NCBI GenBank assembly: GCA_026168455.1
Contig: CM047428.1
Coordinates: forward strand, 82,602,594 to 82,666,593
Reading direction: 5' to 3'
Length of the DNA stretch: 64,000 bases
From: Theocolax elegans
Lineage: Eukaryota; Arthropoda; Insecta; Hymenoptera; Cerocephalidae
The position numbers and the translations under genes were made by a program. This document shows, in pieces, positions 51,686 to 64,000 of the stretch (its first letter is position 1; each line of letters starts with the position of its first letter). The notes under the pieces were generated by a model. It worked only from the letters and a program-made list of their open reading frames with translations, had not been told where the DNA came from and searched no databases.

Positions 51686-53282
51686 GTGAGTTTCCATTAT
51701 GGCTCGTCGTGTTTCCCTACTACGCTTCCTGGCAGATGGAAATTGAAAAGAAGCCCTTGAATCTATTTTTTTTAAACTTTACAGAAGAGAGAAAAATTTT
51801 ATTTCTTCCGTGACCCTCTCTCTCTCTCTCCCTCCCTCCCTCCCACTCGTGCTGACATTTGTTTATTTTTATTTGAATTATATTTTGTACGAAAAGCGTA
51901 TGCATTTACGTAAACCATGAAATTACATTTATTTTATTTTTTTATGTATAATGAGAGTGCATATTGTAAAGAACGTTCTATTGAATTCTATTTTTATAAA
52001 TTTTATTCAGATTTCTAATCCAGTGCCGTATCATATCCAATTTATGATCTGTATTCAATTATTAACGCCTTTGTTAATGTAAATAATAACAATAAATAAT
52101 TGTTTATATAAATTATTTAGATAAAATTTATAATTCGTGTTGTTTTTTGCGTTCTGGATGAGGATCCATATGTATAATATGAAGGGTGAACATCACGTAA
52201 TCAAACTAAAATATAATTTATTAAAACTTTAAATAATTATAAAGCAATAGATCAAGTAAAATAGTCATATATATTATTTGAAAATAATAAATTTATTAAC
52301 TTTTTATGTATGTATAGGTGTGATAAAAGTTGTGTACCATACGGTACATATACTTTATATTAAAATACTTAAATCTTCGTAATTTAGTAACGACAAAACA
52401 ATTGGTCGAAACACATTTCCTCTCATCCGTCATTATTTTTAACTTCGTGATATAAAAAAAAATATCGGTATAATCTTTTTTTTTAAACATATATGTATAT
52501 ATAAATTTAGTTTCTGTACTGTAAACTCGGTCATCTTTTACCGTATCAGCTATCGTTCTTACCTATATCTTTTTTTTTAAACAAATCAACGCACATGTCT
52601 ATTTTGTTTTCAATCGAAAATTTGTTTGACGACCCACTTTGATACAGACTATTCTTTCTTTGTCTACAGCCCAATTCACAAGATTTTTGGTTTTTTTAGA
52701 CCCTTCTCCTCTTCTTCACTAAAGGAATTCACAACCTGTGAAATCACGAAAGCGAAAATTTATTTCTAGTATATACCCTTCGGTTACGGACACTTCAACC
52801 ATCCCCGTTTTAAATCCCTTGATTGATATTTCTTTTTTTCCGTTTTATTTCGTTGGCCGCGGTATTCTTCGATACTCCCATTTTTTCCTTTTTCACCAAA
52901 TCAATATCTTTTTTTATGCCAGTAAATTATGTATTATACCTGTATTTAATAAAACGTGTATGTATTATACGTACATATAATCATTGTAGACGATTGGTTG
53001 TAGTAAAGGCCGTAATGTAAAACAAACTCGCCGTAAAATTGCTATTGTTTTTAATACACAAATAACATTCGAGTCAATAATATGTATCACTCAGGATTCT
53101 CAAAGTTTAATTAATTATCATCGAATTATCATATTTACAATGCGAGGGCTTAACTTTTATTTATTTTATTGTATGTATTATAAATTTTATTCAACACATT
53201 TAAAAGTAGACGCGAAAAGAATAAACGATATATTCTATAAAGAATGGAAAGAAAATGTTCTTATGATTGATGAAAAAAAAGT

Positions 53283-53314
<32 letters not shown>

Positions 53315-53994
53315 TAATGCTCTCTACGAGTTCTTAGCAGCTCTTAAAAACTGTCACGGTAGGTATAATATATATATATATACATACATACACACACACA
53401 CACACGAAATTTGTTCCTCGTGAAAATTCGAGACGACGTCTGTCCTCGAGCGATAAGAGGTACAAACTCATACATTCACGCGCGAAAACCATGACAGTTT
53501 TATTGCTCGTTATAGTTATGTACTACAAATACTAATCAAATGCTATGTACATACGTACACTATTCTTCTATTTTTTATTCAATGAGTATTAGTTCATTTG
53601 GAGATATATATATGTTTTATCACTCATTTCATTCCAAAGGATATAATATTTTTCGGCCTTACAAAGGAAGTACTATTTTTTTTACAAAATCACTACTTAT
53701 TAAAATTTATGAAAAATCACGAGAACATTGCCCTCTTCTAAGGTGTAATTTAGAATTGTGCAAAACTTCGAGGCTAATGGAAAAGTAAATTACGAGATTA
53801 ATAATTGTTTTGAAAAATGTTAGTCGCTCAGTACTAATATATATAAAGATAAGCATGGAAAAATTAAATCAGTGATTTGGTTTGATTATCGTTACGGCTA
53901 GAGTCAAATCACAAAAACTTTACTATAAAAACTACGAAATTGTTACGAAATTGTAAAACTAAATATTTCAAAGAAGCTCAAAAGAATGTAGAAG

Positions 53995-54575
53995 TTACCC
54001 ACAAGGAGAGCATCTCAAGTTTGGAAAACGGATCGTGCCCATCTTGTAGGATATGTTTTCTAATATAAAAATATGAAAAAAGCCAGAGCCGCAGACCCTA
54101 ACAATCGGTTTTTAACAAAATTTTCGAAAAATAGAGACTTCACTTCAAACGCTTGTAACTTCTAACCTATAAATAAATATAATTTTAGAAAAGACGCTCA
54201 AATCCGTTGGAATGGAGCAGAGTTATAGCCGAATTAAGAATTAGAAGCAAATTTAAACAAAAATTGGGCAGTACAAATTTTATTGATTTTATTAAGCTAA
54301 ATTCTTAATGCGGCTATAACTCTGCTTCATTTTAAAGAATTTGAGCGCCTTTTGTTTTAAATTATATCTATTTTATCTTAGCTTTCCATTAAACTTTGGT
54401 TTGAATGTCAATATTTGATAGGTTAGAAGTTACAAGCATTTTCGGAAATTTTGTTAATAAACGATTGTTAGGGTCTGCGGCTCTGGCTTTCTACATATTT
54501 TTATATTAGAAAACATATCCTACAAGCTGGCACGATCCGTTTCCCAAGCTTGAGAAGCTCTCATTGTGAGTTAAA
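53995..54575. mobile_element. Long foldback element (about 580 bp)
   Basis: The two halves are inverted, imperfect copies of each other. The left half begins ACCCACAAGGAGAGCATCTC and contains CAGAGCCGCAGACCCTAACA. The right half is its reverse complement, beginning (other strand) ACTCACAATGAGAGCTTCTC with the same CAGAGCCGCAGACCCTAACA. Similarity continues inward through ACTTCTAACCTAT and GAGCAGAGTTATAGCCG to a short spacer near 54275. There is no open frame. It is a non-autonomous foldback or MITE. Confidence 0.75.
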
Positions 54576-57500
54576 AAATTAATTAACTTTTTTAGTTTAC
54601 ATACTAAAAATTAGGTAATTAGAGTAGATAATGGCAACTAAGTAATTTTTAGCTAGTTTTAAAATCAAATATTAATATTAACGTAATGTTTTAAAATATT
54701 TATATAGGGTCACATCACAAGTACATGTTATATTATGTTATATAATAGTACTAAAAAAAACTTTAATAATGTATTATTCTAAATAATTGCCGAAATTCAA
54801 TGCATGAACACGTTCCATTTAAAATATATAAGGACTGTCGAAACTTCAAATATTCTCCTATAATACTTATATACACATTGATTCACTGAAGTTGATATTC
54901 CTTAATTAACCTACATTTTTACGGTAATATGGCCATCCGTTCGTTTTAAATATATTTCCGTAAAGACCGTGAAAAGGTCTATTTTAATGCATATAAATAA
55001 AAATAACGGGTACATTATAGAGTTTGGATACAATTAATCGCTCAGAACATAATTACAAACTAAATAGTGACTGTTAAACTGTTACTTTTTCTCTGAAATT
55101 TCAAAATGTTTTTTAACATTTTTTTGTGTTATTATTAAAAGTATTAAAATATGCCGAATTGGCATAGATAAATGCGAAAATTACTGTGCTTCGTAATTAA
55201 TCGACTAAAATTTTTATTTGAAAAATTATTTTTGTCAGCAATAAGTTATAACTATTTCCAAATAAGCTGTACAAAATGAATATGAATCGAACCTAAAAAT
55301 ATTTACCTAAATTTATTAAAGTATTGAAAATTATTCTTATTTTATGAAATGTTATTATTAAATTTTGGATTTTATTATAAAATCGATGAAATTGTCGTTT
55401 TGGTATAAATAATTAATTATGGTTTTTTAGCTTAATATAAGCTATAGTTCATTAGTAAAAGTTAGCTGATTTTATCAGAGTAACGTAATAATTATCTAAT
55501 AATCCGTGACAACTGAGGGTTATAAAGCCAATATTTTAAAATACTTACTTTTGCATTAATTAATGATAAATATAATACTAAAATTTAATGATTACCCACA
55601 AATCTCATTTAAATAAAAACTTTAAACCTAGTGTTAATTAAAGTATACATACCCTGCTAGATATCTGTATCATTTTTTATGATAATATAGAAAAATTTAA
55701 TATAAATCGCTTATTTACAATAAGTTTATTTAATGATAAACTTCGTCAAAAACGTCACATGTTAACTTCAAGATTCTAAAATCACGATAAAATGATCATC
55801 ATCTATATATATTAATACATACACAATTGTGATAAACTGTAAAGACACATTGGGCTACTGCATATAGTGGGTCCGAAATTAGTACGCATAAACTCTTTTT
55901 TGGTTATGTCAATTGCTTCCTATGACTTAATTTTGTCGATGATTCTGCACAACTCATTAGACTTCTTAATTGCTTATTCATAGTTACACATATTTTGTTC
56001 TTACTTAGGTTACATGTCAATCTCACTTTACATAATACCAACATTTTTTATAATAATGTACGATTATTTCAATAAGTATTGATCATAAAAATTCAATGAC
56101 GTATTGCCATTTAAGAATAGTAAAGTTTGTAGAAGGGTGTAGTGTACAATAATTGCGAAAATTTCCTAAAATATAAAAAATTTATAGTAGAAGATATAAC
56201 GTGTAAGATATTTTGAAAAAGTGATCCTTTCGTTAATTAAAAAAATAAACCGTGATACTAACTTCTGGGTTAACTAGACAAAAATACGTACGTTCGAGTA
56301 TAAAATAATTATCGAAAGGTTGGTTTAAATGTTCAATGACGTACGCTTAATTGAATTTGCAATAGAGAATATATAAATAAGTATATTATCAGGAAAAAAA
56401 TTGACTTACATTTTATGTACGTGGACGCGCTAAACCACGAATTAAACGAAAGCTTTATTCCACATTCTATTCTACGAATAATTTTCATTGTCACGAAAAA
56501 TTGTATATTCTTAACCACAAAGAATAATGTATGACAATTCGTAACATTTAGCTTTTTTGTGTTGTATAAAAGATAAACGAAAAAAATGTCGATAATCATT
56601 TATTTTCACTAACGCGAAGAGCTTGCGCTTAAATTAGTATTTTTTGTTCACATGCAAATGCACAGGAAATTTTCACTTCAATAAGCGATTGTTTGAGTTG
56701 GATGGATTTTCGAAATTCTGAAAAATTGCTATTGACTTTTCGAGTCCGATCCTTGTCTTGCGATCGTACAGATCTTATGTATACCTATCGGATGACTCAC
56801 GACCTCGTTTATCGAACATTTGTTTTGAGAAACAGTTGGTGAAATTATTTCCTTCGTTGAATTTGTTAACTCTCAAGAATCGTTATATACCCAAAAAGTT
56901 CTTAAGTAAAATTGACAAACAACTGTTGTATAGTAACAATTTACTAAAATTTTTGTGAAAATTTATCAGGTCTACATACAATTAATATTAATAAATCTGT
57001 AGTAAGTTTGGTTGCAAAACAGTTATTATTATAATAATTTTCAAGTTTGTCACTCGATTACGTAATAACATAGTATTTATTACAACATTTTTCTCCGTAT
57101 ATGAATATATAATAGATAGATAACATTCTTAATAATAATTGAAAATTTATTTAAATTTCGGTAGAAAATGACTAGCTATGATTTATGCAATATCCATGTT
57201 TAATCTTTAAACACAAATTTAGCATAATAATTCTAAGAATATATTTAAAAATTTGTCATTCAGTATACTTTTCTTTTACAATAAGATATATTGTGTATAA
57301 TTTTATTCAAATAATTATTATTTCATAAAATATGAGCATATCAACTCATTTTGGGAATTGTTTATAGCTTTGAGTTCCGAAAAAGTCCGACATCCTCGAA
57401 AGTAAAAATTTAAATAGTGGCTTATACACATATATATACCAAATATGATAATCGAAGTTGAATCTTTCATTAAAAAAATAGTTTAATTCTTCTATAAATG

Positions 57501-58543
57501 AAATTTAATTATAAAAAGCTAAAAGTAAGAAAAAAATTTAAATGATTAGAAGAAAAGAGCGTTAAAAAGATGCTTATGTAAATTACACGGATATAATCGA
57601 ATCATGCGTATTATCCACATATACGTGACAGGTGTACAACATTTTTCACCTACTGCATAGTGTATGTAATAAAATATTCTCTGAGTACGCGGAGGCTTGC
57701 ATTAAAAATTGAGTAACTTGCTACGTTTTTCCTCGACCGCACGGGGTAGTTTGGGGGATATATACGCGAAATGTGTAAGCGGCTTAGTCACTTTGTAGAT
57801 ACCTTTAAAACTTTATCTTGAAAATGAGTAGTGAAAATATTTTTTCAACGCTTGTTCCGTTAATTAAAGAATAACGTTATATCCATCGTCTTTTGTTATT
57901 CGTGATTTTTAACTATTTTGTTATTAATAACGTTACTGTATCATCAATTCTCCAATTCGTTTGCGAATAATTAGGTTGGTACACGGTGTACAATTTATAC
58001 GTATAATTTTTCACTAGTTTCGAAATTTAAAAAAATGTTATTCAATTTACGGTAATATTAACACAATCCTCGAGCAAAACTTTTTTTCGTAAACTCATTA
58101 GTTTCGGCGTTTAATGTAAATGTATTAAAATTAATTTTAATATTGTAACACAATGTTCATTACCATCGAAAAATAAAAGATAAGCGTAGATATACCGTTA
58201 CAGAATAATTAAACTAGTACCATAAAAGTAATGATTAAAATTTTCGGCGTACTCGAGTTTCCTCGAGAACGATATTAAAATGTGGTCTCTAACACTAGGT
58301 TTTCGTTTGAAATTAAGTGTAAATTTAATATTTGATTAACGCAGCAGCTCTTTGAACCGAAAAACTTTGCACTCGAGAGTTTTTTTTCACTTGAATTCAA
58401 TGCGACCTGTTACGAAAATTCAAAGGAAAATGAGGAATCACAAGTGAGACGCGTTGAACAAAAACATAATACACCAGAAAACATACGCAACAATTTGGTT
58501 AACAATAGTTAAACACGAGTAGAGAATAAAAAAAATATTTTTC

Positions 58544-58548
<5 letters not shown>

Positions 58549-58583
<35 letters not shown>
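58549..58583. repeat. (GA)n microsatellite, followed by a G run
   Basis: About 17 GA units. An uninterrupted run of about 14 G lies at 58607-58620. Confidence 0.9.
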
Positions 58584-58587
<4 letters not shown>

Positions 58588-61442
58588 GTGATAGAGAAAA
58601 AAAGGAGGGGGGGGGGGGGGAAGAGGAAGGCAGCAAACGAATCCTCTGATGCATATTTATGACGGAATTAACACGGAATTGCACTTGGCTCGGACACGCC
58701 TCTTATTCGAAAATTTTCAAATTCTCTAGGTCATCTTCGTTTCCTTTTTTTCTTTCTCCATCTCCCTCCCTCTCTCCTGTATATATACTCATCTGCTTTC
58801 ACGTGGTACTTTCCCACTCCCCTCTTGAATTTTTTTACACCCGCGACTTGTCGGTTTCATCCTGCCTACTTTTAGTGGGGTTGTCCTGAGGATACGAAAA
58901 GTACTTGAGAAAATTTTTCCTCGAGAACTCTTGAGTTTTCAACCCCGGGATAAATGCAGATTTTCGTATAATATCATTTTTCTTATTTAAGAATTTCGTA
59001 ACGATCCTTTCTCGCGTAAAAATAAATAAAGTATGCCAAATGCTTATTATTAACAATAATTTCTATTTCCCGCTATTAATAGTTAAATATACTTATTTAC
59101 GGAAAAGATCGATGTGTTACATCATACGTTTTAAAATTTTTGAAAAAGTATTTGTTACTATTTTAAAGTGTTTTAACAAAGCGATGGATTTTAGTTTTGC
59201 TGACTGATCAGAAAATTTCTCTTTGGCCAAATTACTCTTTATCGCATTGATATAACCAAGAGTAAAGCATCTGCTCTGAAATATATCAGTTATAAATTAA
59301 CCCTTTCGTGCACATAACAGTTAGAACTATGGCGCAGTAAAACTATAAGCAAACAGGAGGCCGATTTTCTCAAATGGACATAAAATTTGACCTTCTGTAA
59401 TTGAACGATTAATATTTCAAATCAAAATCACATAGAGTAACATTGTTTGTACGAATTAAAATCATCAAGTTTGATAAAAATGATTCTTCGAAAAATCGGA
59501 AATATTTTAAAGGAAAGGAAACACACATATAGGCAGTCAGACAAAAAAATATAAAAAAAGAAAAAGAAGGGACGCAAGGTTACTCGTAAAACGCGTCGAT
59601 GGAACAACAATCCTCGCGCGATGCAAAAGACGCCGGGTCAGCCGAGGTTTACGAGGGTACACTAAGGATACGAAGCGACGTTTTACGAGAGTAAGGAAGG
59701 ATCTATAGCGATGATACCTATATATCCCTCGGATTTCATATGTACCTATATATATATATATATATATATCTTTATTATTTTATTGCTGGTACAAGATATA
59801 TCAAAATTGCCAATGGTTATATTATATATACATTTGTCTGCGTGTCCGGAGAAATCATGAATAACTTAATTGTATATTAGTCTTCTAGTTAACCTATATA
59901 TAGCCAGATGGTATTTGAATATTACATATTTGCATATCACTGATTCCCAAATGATTTTTACATTTACACAAGGTGTATGTCATGCAAAGTTTTTCTTAAA
60001 ATTGTTGCATTTTAATTTTTGGTTATATTGTATTCAGACAAGAAACTGAAATTCATACAAGATTTAATAAAAATAAATTTAATATTAAAAGTAAGTCTAT
60101 ATCTATATCCTTTCTCTTTAATGGATAACTCCATACATTTATTGTATTATGTTATGTAATGTATATGTTACTCTGGTTAAACAAATAATAGAAAACTGTC
60201 GTTGCGATGCAAGAATAAAAACGATAAATAAACAACGGAAAAGTGTTTAAATAAATATTACTGTAATGGATAGTAATTCTGAAATCTAAACTATTGTACT
60301 TTGTCAAATTCTTAATAAAAATCTAAAGTTTATCTGTTATACAGTCAGCATCACAATGTTTGTATTTTTCCCTGTGTCAATATGCAATTTTACCGTTAAA
60401 GTACGCGTGTTTCACTTTATACTATCAAATATAGTAATATTTATAAACAAAATGTAGCTACGAGTTTTCACAGGCTACCGCTACGTGGCGTCGCCTCAAT
60501 TAATCAAACTAACAGGCGCATAAATGTTACATCGATTCGTATGTATGCCCACTTTAGTACATTTTTCGCTATTTGCAAAATTTCCATGATTATGTATTGC
60601 GAATTTAAAGAATACAACAAAATCGAGAAACCTTCCTTTCGACTTTTAAATTAATATAAATCAAGACAAAATTCATAAAATCTGTTTTTATTGAAAACTC
60701 TAATAAAGTGGAAATATTTACTATACATCAAGTGTCTCCCTGATTTATCACAAAATGCAGTAAATTTAATCCCAAGTATTTCTAAATCTTACTCAAAATT
60801 TTTTCTCCTCGTAAAACTTTAGACATGTAAGGAGGAAATAAGACGTCTAAATTCTATATCGTTATTACAGAAAAGTTTTAATTTAAAAAATGTATAGTAT
60901 TTACATTATTGTTTATTCCATTAAATTGCGTGAATATCAGTATTTTTTTTGTCCGATTTTCGTATTACAAAAAAATGAAAATGCAACAACTTTGAAAACA
61001 ATATTTTGTGTTATGTAAATCTTTATAAATGCGTTATTGTAATTCGTAATATAGTCCTTTATTATTTATATCTGTAATGACTAATTCATACGTAAACTAC
61101 TGAACTTGACATCATCTTAATAACGATGTTTATTTAACACTTAGCCTGCTTTTAAAATAACATAAACAACCAAGTTTCCTCAACTAACATTTGTCTTATA
61201 GTAATTACCAACATCTCTATTAAACGATGTAAAAATGTCGTATACACAACTGTATTTCCAAACAATTAAATTAAAACAAATTGACAAATATGAAAATAGA
61301 CGGCTTTTACCATATTTGGTGCTTTTCGATTAAAACGTAGTAAAGTTTAAGCGATATTTAATAATATTCTCTTTTAACTCGTATATATAAACGTACAGCT
61401 GTTGAATCCCTCGGAAAGTTTGTAGATTAAACACACACGGCT

Positions 61443-61625
61443 ATGTCTACTACGAAGATTTCGCTTCGGGCCACGCGTCTTGCAACAATCTCGAAAAGCA
61501 TCAACGCTAATGTAGCCCGACTCTCGAGCGATTGTTTCAAACACTGCGTCTTGGAAAATATATTTAAATTCGTTCTACTCTTGAATTATGCACCTACGAA
61601 GTTTTTCGCGAAAACATACCTATAA
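61443..61625 (+). CDS. Possible small gene with TATA box (60 aa, unknown)
   Basis: A TATA box TATATAAA (61384-61391), in the same GTATATATAAAC context as the nested gene's promoter, lies about 52 bp before an ATG. The ATG opens 60 codons beginning MSTTKISLRATRLATISKS and containing RLSSDCFKHCVLENIFKF. The first half is basic and GC-richer than the second, so the real coding part might end earlier at a splice site. No family is recognised and no clear poly(A) signal follows. Low confidence. Confidence 0.22.
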   Translation: MSTTKISLRATRLATISKSINANVARLSSDCFKHCVLENIFKFVLLLNYAPTKFFAKTYL

Positions 61626-64000
61626 TACTCTTACTTTTTTTTCACTGCGGAATAATAACCGTTGTGTATTCAAAATGGAGAAATTCGTGACGAGTGACCA
61701 AATTTTTGTTTTAAGAACACCGTGATCATCTACATTTAAACATTTTTTTTCAACAAAAACGTATACACTGCACATACAGGATCCGATGAAATTGATTAAT
61801 CAATTCCATATATAAGGATTGCACGAAATTAATAGCTCTTCTCCCTTATATTTACGTAGAAAATACAACGAGGTTCGCGCACATCAGGAGAATATTCGAT
61901 AGCGAAATGAAGCGCTATATCCTTGAAAATATTTAAATGTTTTCCAAACGACCAAGTAGAAGAAAGTTAATTGTAAAATACATAAATTTCAAGCTCGAAA
62001 GTAGGGGTAAACCTCTTTTTTATTTTTTTTGCTCCCCCGTGCAAATTATTTATCGTCGTTCGGTAAGTCGGAAAAAGTAGATCACGGAAAATCAATTAAT
62101 CAAGTTATACACCAAGAAGAAACTCGGTTCTCGGACTCGGTGCGGCACTTTCGAAAAAGAAGTATAGTGGAGCCTCGAGAAGAAGTACCTTCTAAAAGCA
62201 AGATTTATTATGTTAATTAGCGGGTGGAGAAGTTTGTTTTTTCGCGCTAAACCCCACCGAAGAGAGAGTTGATGCGAAAGCGACGATTTGTCTTGTCCAC
62301 GGAGAAACTAAGCGCGGGGGACTTGTGTATACACCACCGTGTTAATACCACCCGCACCTTGTCCCACCACTTCACGACGCGCCGGCGGTACACTGAGCGA
62401 ACTAACCTTTTCAATAATTAATTATAAAACATTTATTTTAATTACCACCTGAAAATTGATTGTGTATTCATTCCCAATGTTAAATTATATAAATCTCAAT
62501 TGTTACGCGGAAAAAAAAATTTGTTTCGCGCTTTCGTTATTAATTATAGATGATAATTTCTTGTATTCGACTATTACAATATCGTACATTGGTTTTTCGT
62601 TTTGGTTTGTTACCTTACGAATATTTATCGTAAATATTTAACAAGATCTAGCGTTTAGCTGTGTGCTCCGCTTTACCGACATACTCGCAAACTAAATTCT
62701 CATTTAACCACGATAATTAAAATCCTTCATATATAATTCACGTTGTGATTAAACAAATTCGTACGAAATTCTATTTCGCGTTATCCGTACGAAAGACTAA
62801 CTTTGTCCAAATTCAATATATTAAAAATATCTTTAAAACTAAAATATTTAACGACACGTATCAATTTTTTGAGAACCAGGTAGGCTTTTTGTGTAATATA
62901 GAAAAAACATTGTGTATGTCATATGCGAGGAATCGCCAAATAGGGCAGGGATCTATCATAAAAATCCGAAAATTCTTACTAAAATATGAACTTAAAAATC
63001 TAAAAAAACTCGTTCATGATATCTAAATAGTGAAAATAAGCTAACAGAGCAAACGTATTAAAATAGTCAATTTTAATTTAATTCATAATAATAATAATAA
63101 AATATATGGTTGGCTGTTCTAATTCTACTGTGATTTAAATAAATAAATAAATATTCATTTATCGACAACGATTGGGTATAAAAATCGAGTTTGCGGATAC
63201 CAATAAATTCCTTAAATATACAAATTATAGTGAAAAAATTTGTAGAGGATCTTTTTAGAGCAATCTTTGGAAAGCGTTGCAGGATATTTTTTTAAAGAAG
63301 CAAACTTATTGTTAATAAATAATTAATAGCGTTACTTATCTTTATGTGTCACATTCCTTTAACGATGAAAGATAAAGAAAATTTATCACCATTACCAAAT
63401 TTATTGTTTTTAAAACTAATATGGGGCAAGGCCAGATCTTTTTTAATTCAAAGAATATAAAATTAAAAATCCAAGTAAATTTACCACAATAGTTTGAAAG
63501 TTGCATAAACATCGTCGATGATTTTTATTCATAAAATATACATTGTCGATCACCAAAATATTATATTTAAACTCCTTGTAGAAATCTTTGGGAATTGTTA
63601 GCGAGTCTGCATAAAAAAGTCGCGATAAGATATTCAGAGAGATCGGTAAAAAAGTAACGAAAAATGTGCAGAGTAATAGTATTAAAAAGTTGTTAAGACT
63701 TCACGTACATTACCATTATTATTTATAAAAATAAGTACGATATTGAGCATTTGAGGTTTGGTAAAACCATTTTTCAGTTATTAGAGATTTATTAGACTTT
63801 TCCTCCAAAAAAAATGTTTTATACATAATAAATCTTTTGATTTCAACGACGGTAGTTACTATTAGTATTACGTTAAAGCATACCTACATTTGATTAAAGT
63901 ATAAATTTATGCCTTATAAATCGGAAAATTTTAAGATTAGGTTCTCTTAAATACTTACGTATTATATAAGCGCTCTTAATAATTTGAGCTACTATATGTT

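Larger units (their letters stand above)
51686..64000. other. Downstream intron of the KH gene
   Basis: Beyond the foldback element at 53995-54575, microsatellites and the possible small gene at 61443 there is only AT-rich sequence. The next KH exon is not present. Confidence 0.5.

Noticed and set aside
59295..59330. TTAACCCTTTCGTGCACATAAC resembling a piggyBac end
   Set aside because: Only one end seen. No matching inverted partner nearby.

Overview
The window reads as a piece of an AT-rich insect nuclear genome that has kept many CpG dinucleotides. It is full of (TC)n, (CA)n and (TTA)n microsatellites and small non-autonomous transposons. No prokaryotic operon structure is present. The only confidently recognised host gene is a plus-strand STAR/KH RNA-binding protein of the Sam68 (KHDRBS) / Drosophila qkr58E type. 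Together with the CpG-rich, AT-rich composition this suggests a hymenopteran (bee, ant or wasp), but the species cannot be fixed from this sequence alone.

Layout. Two coding exons of the KH gene are visible, at 18891-19012 and 51569-51685, both with canonical AG/GTGAGT borders and compatible phase. They split one KH domain. The window is therefore mostly intron: at least 18.9 kb upstream, 32.6 kb between the two exons, and at least 12.3 kb downstream. The first coding exons (QUA1 region) and the rest of the KH domain and C-terminus lie outside.

Mobile DNA. A 5'-truncated non-LTR retrotransposon on the minus strand (3951-6283) sits inside a GA microsatellite and ends in TGAT repeats after a strong 3' hairpin. 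A tRNA-derived SINE occurs twice, at 35316-35535 (plus) and 24028-24166 (minus, internally deleted), each with a target-site duplication. Three TTAA-flanked inverted-repeat elements lie at 19.4-22.0 kb, two of them abutting and sharing one TTAA. Two long-armed foldback elements lie at 51.2-51.5 kb and 54.0-54.6 kb. A nearly perfect 505-bp tandem duplication lies at 46.7-47.8 kb.

Most interesting content. Inside the 32.6-kb intron, on the opposite strand, there is a complete small gene (coding part 29478-30452, three exons, 83 aa). It has its own TATA box, a signal peptide, phase-compatible introns and a poly(A) signal. Its exons are too short to stand out as open frames, and I do not recognise the product. 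A second, less certain antisense gene lies nearby (terminal exon 33421-33714, probable exon 35551-35610, possible first exon 37822-37845, poly(A) signal near 33280). A candidate cassette exon for the host gene (37427-37532) would introduce a stop inside the KH domain. The rest is AT-rich intronic DNA in which I see no supported gene.
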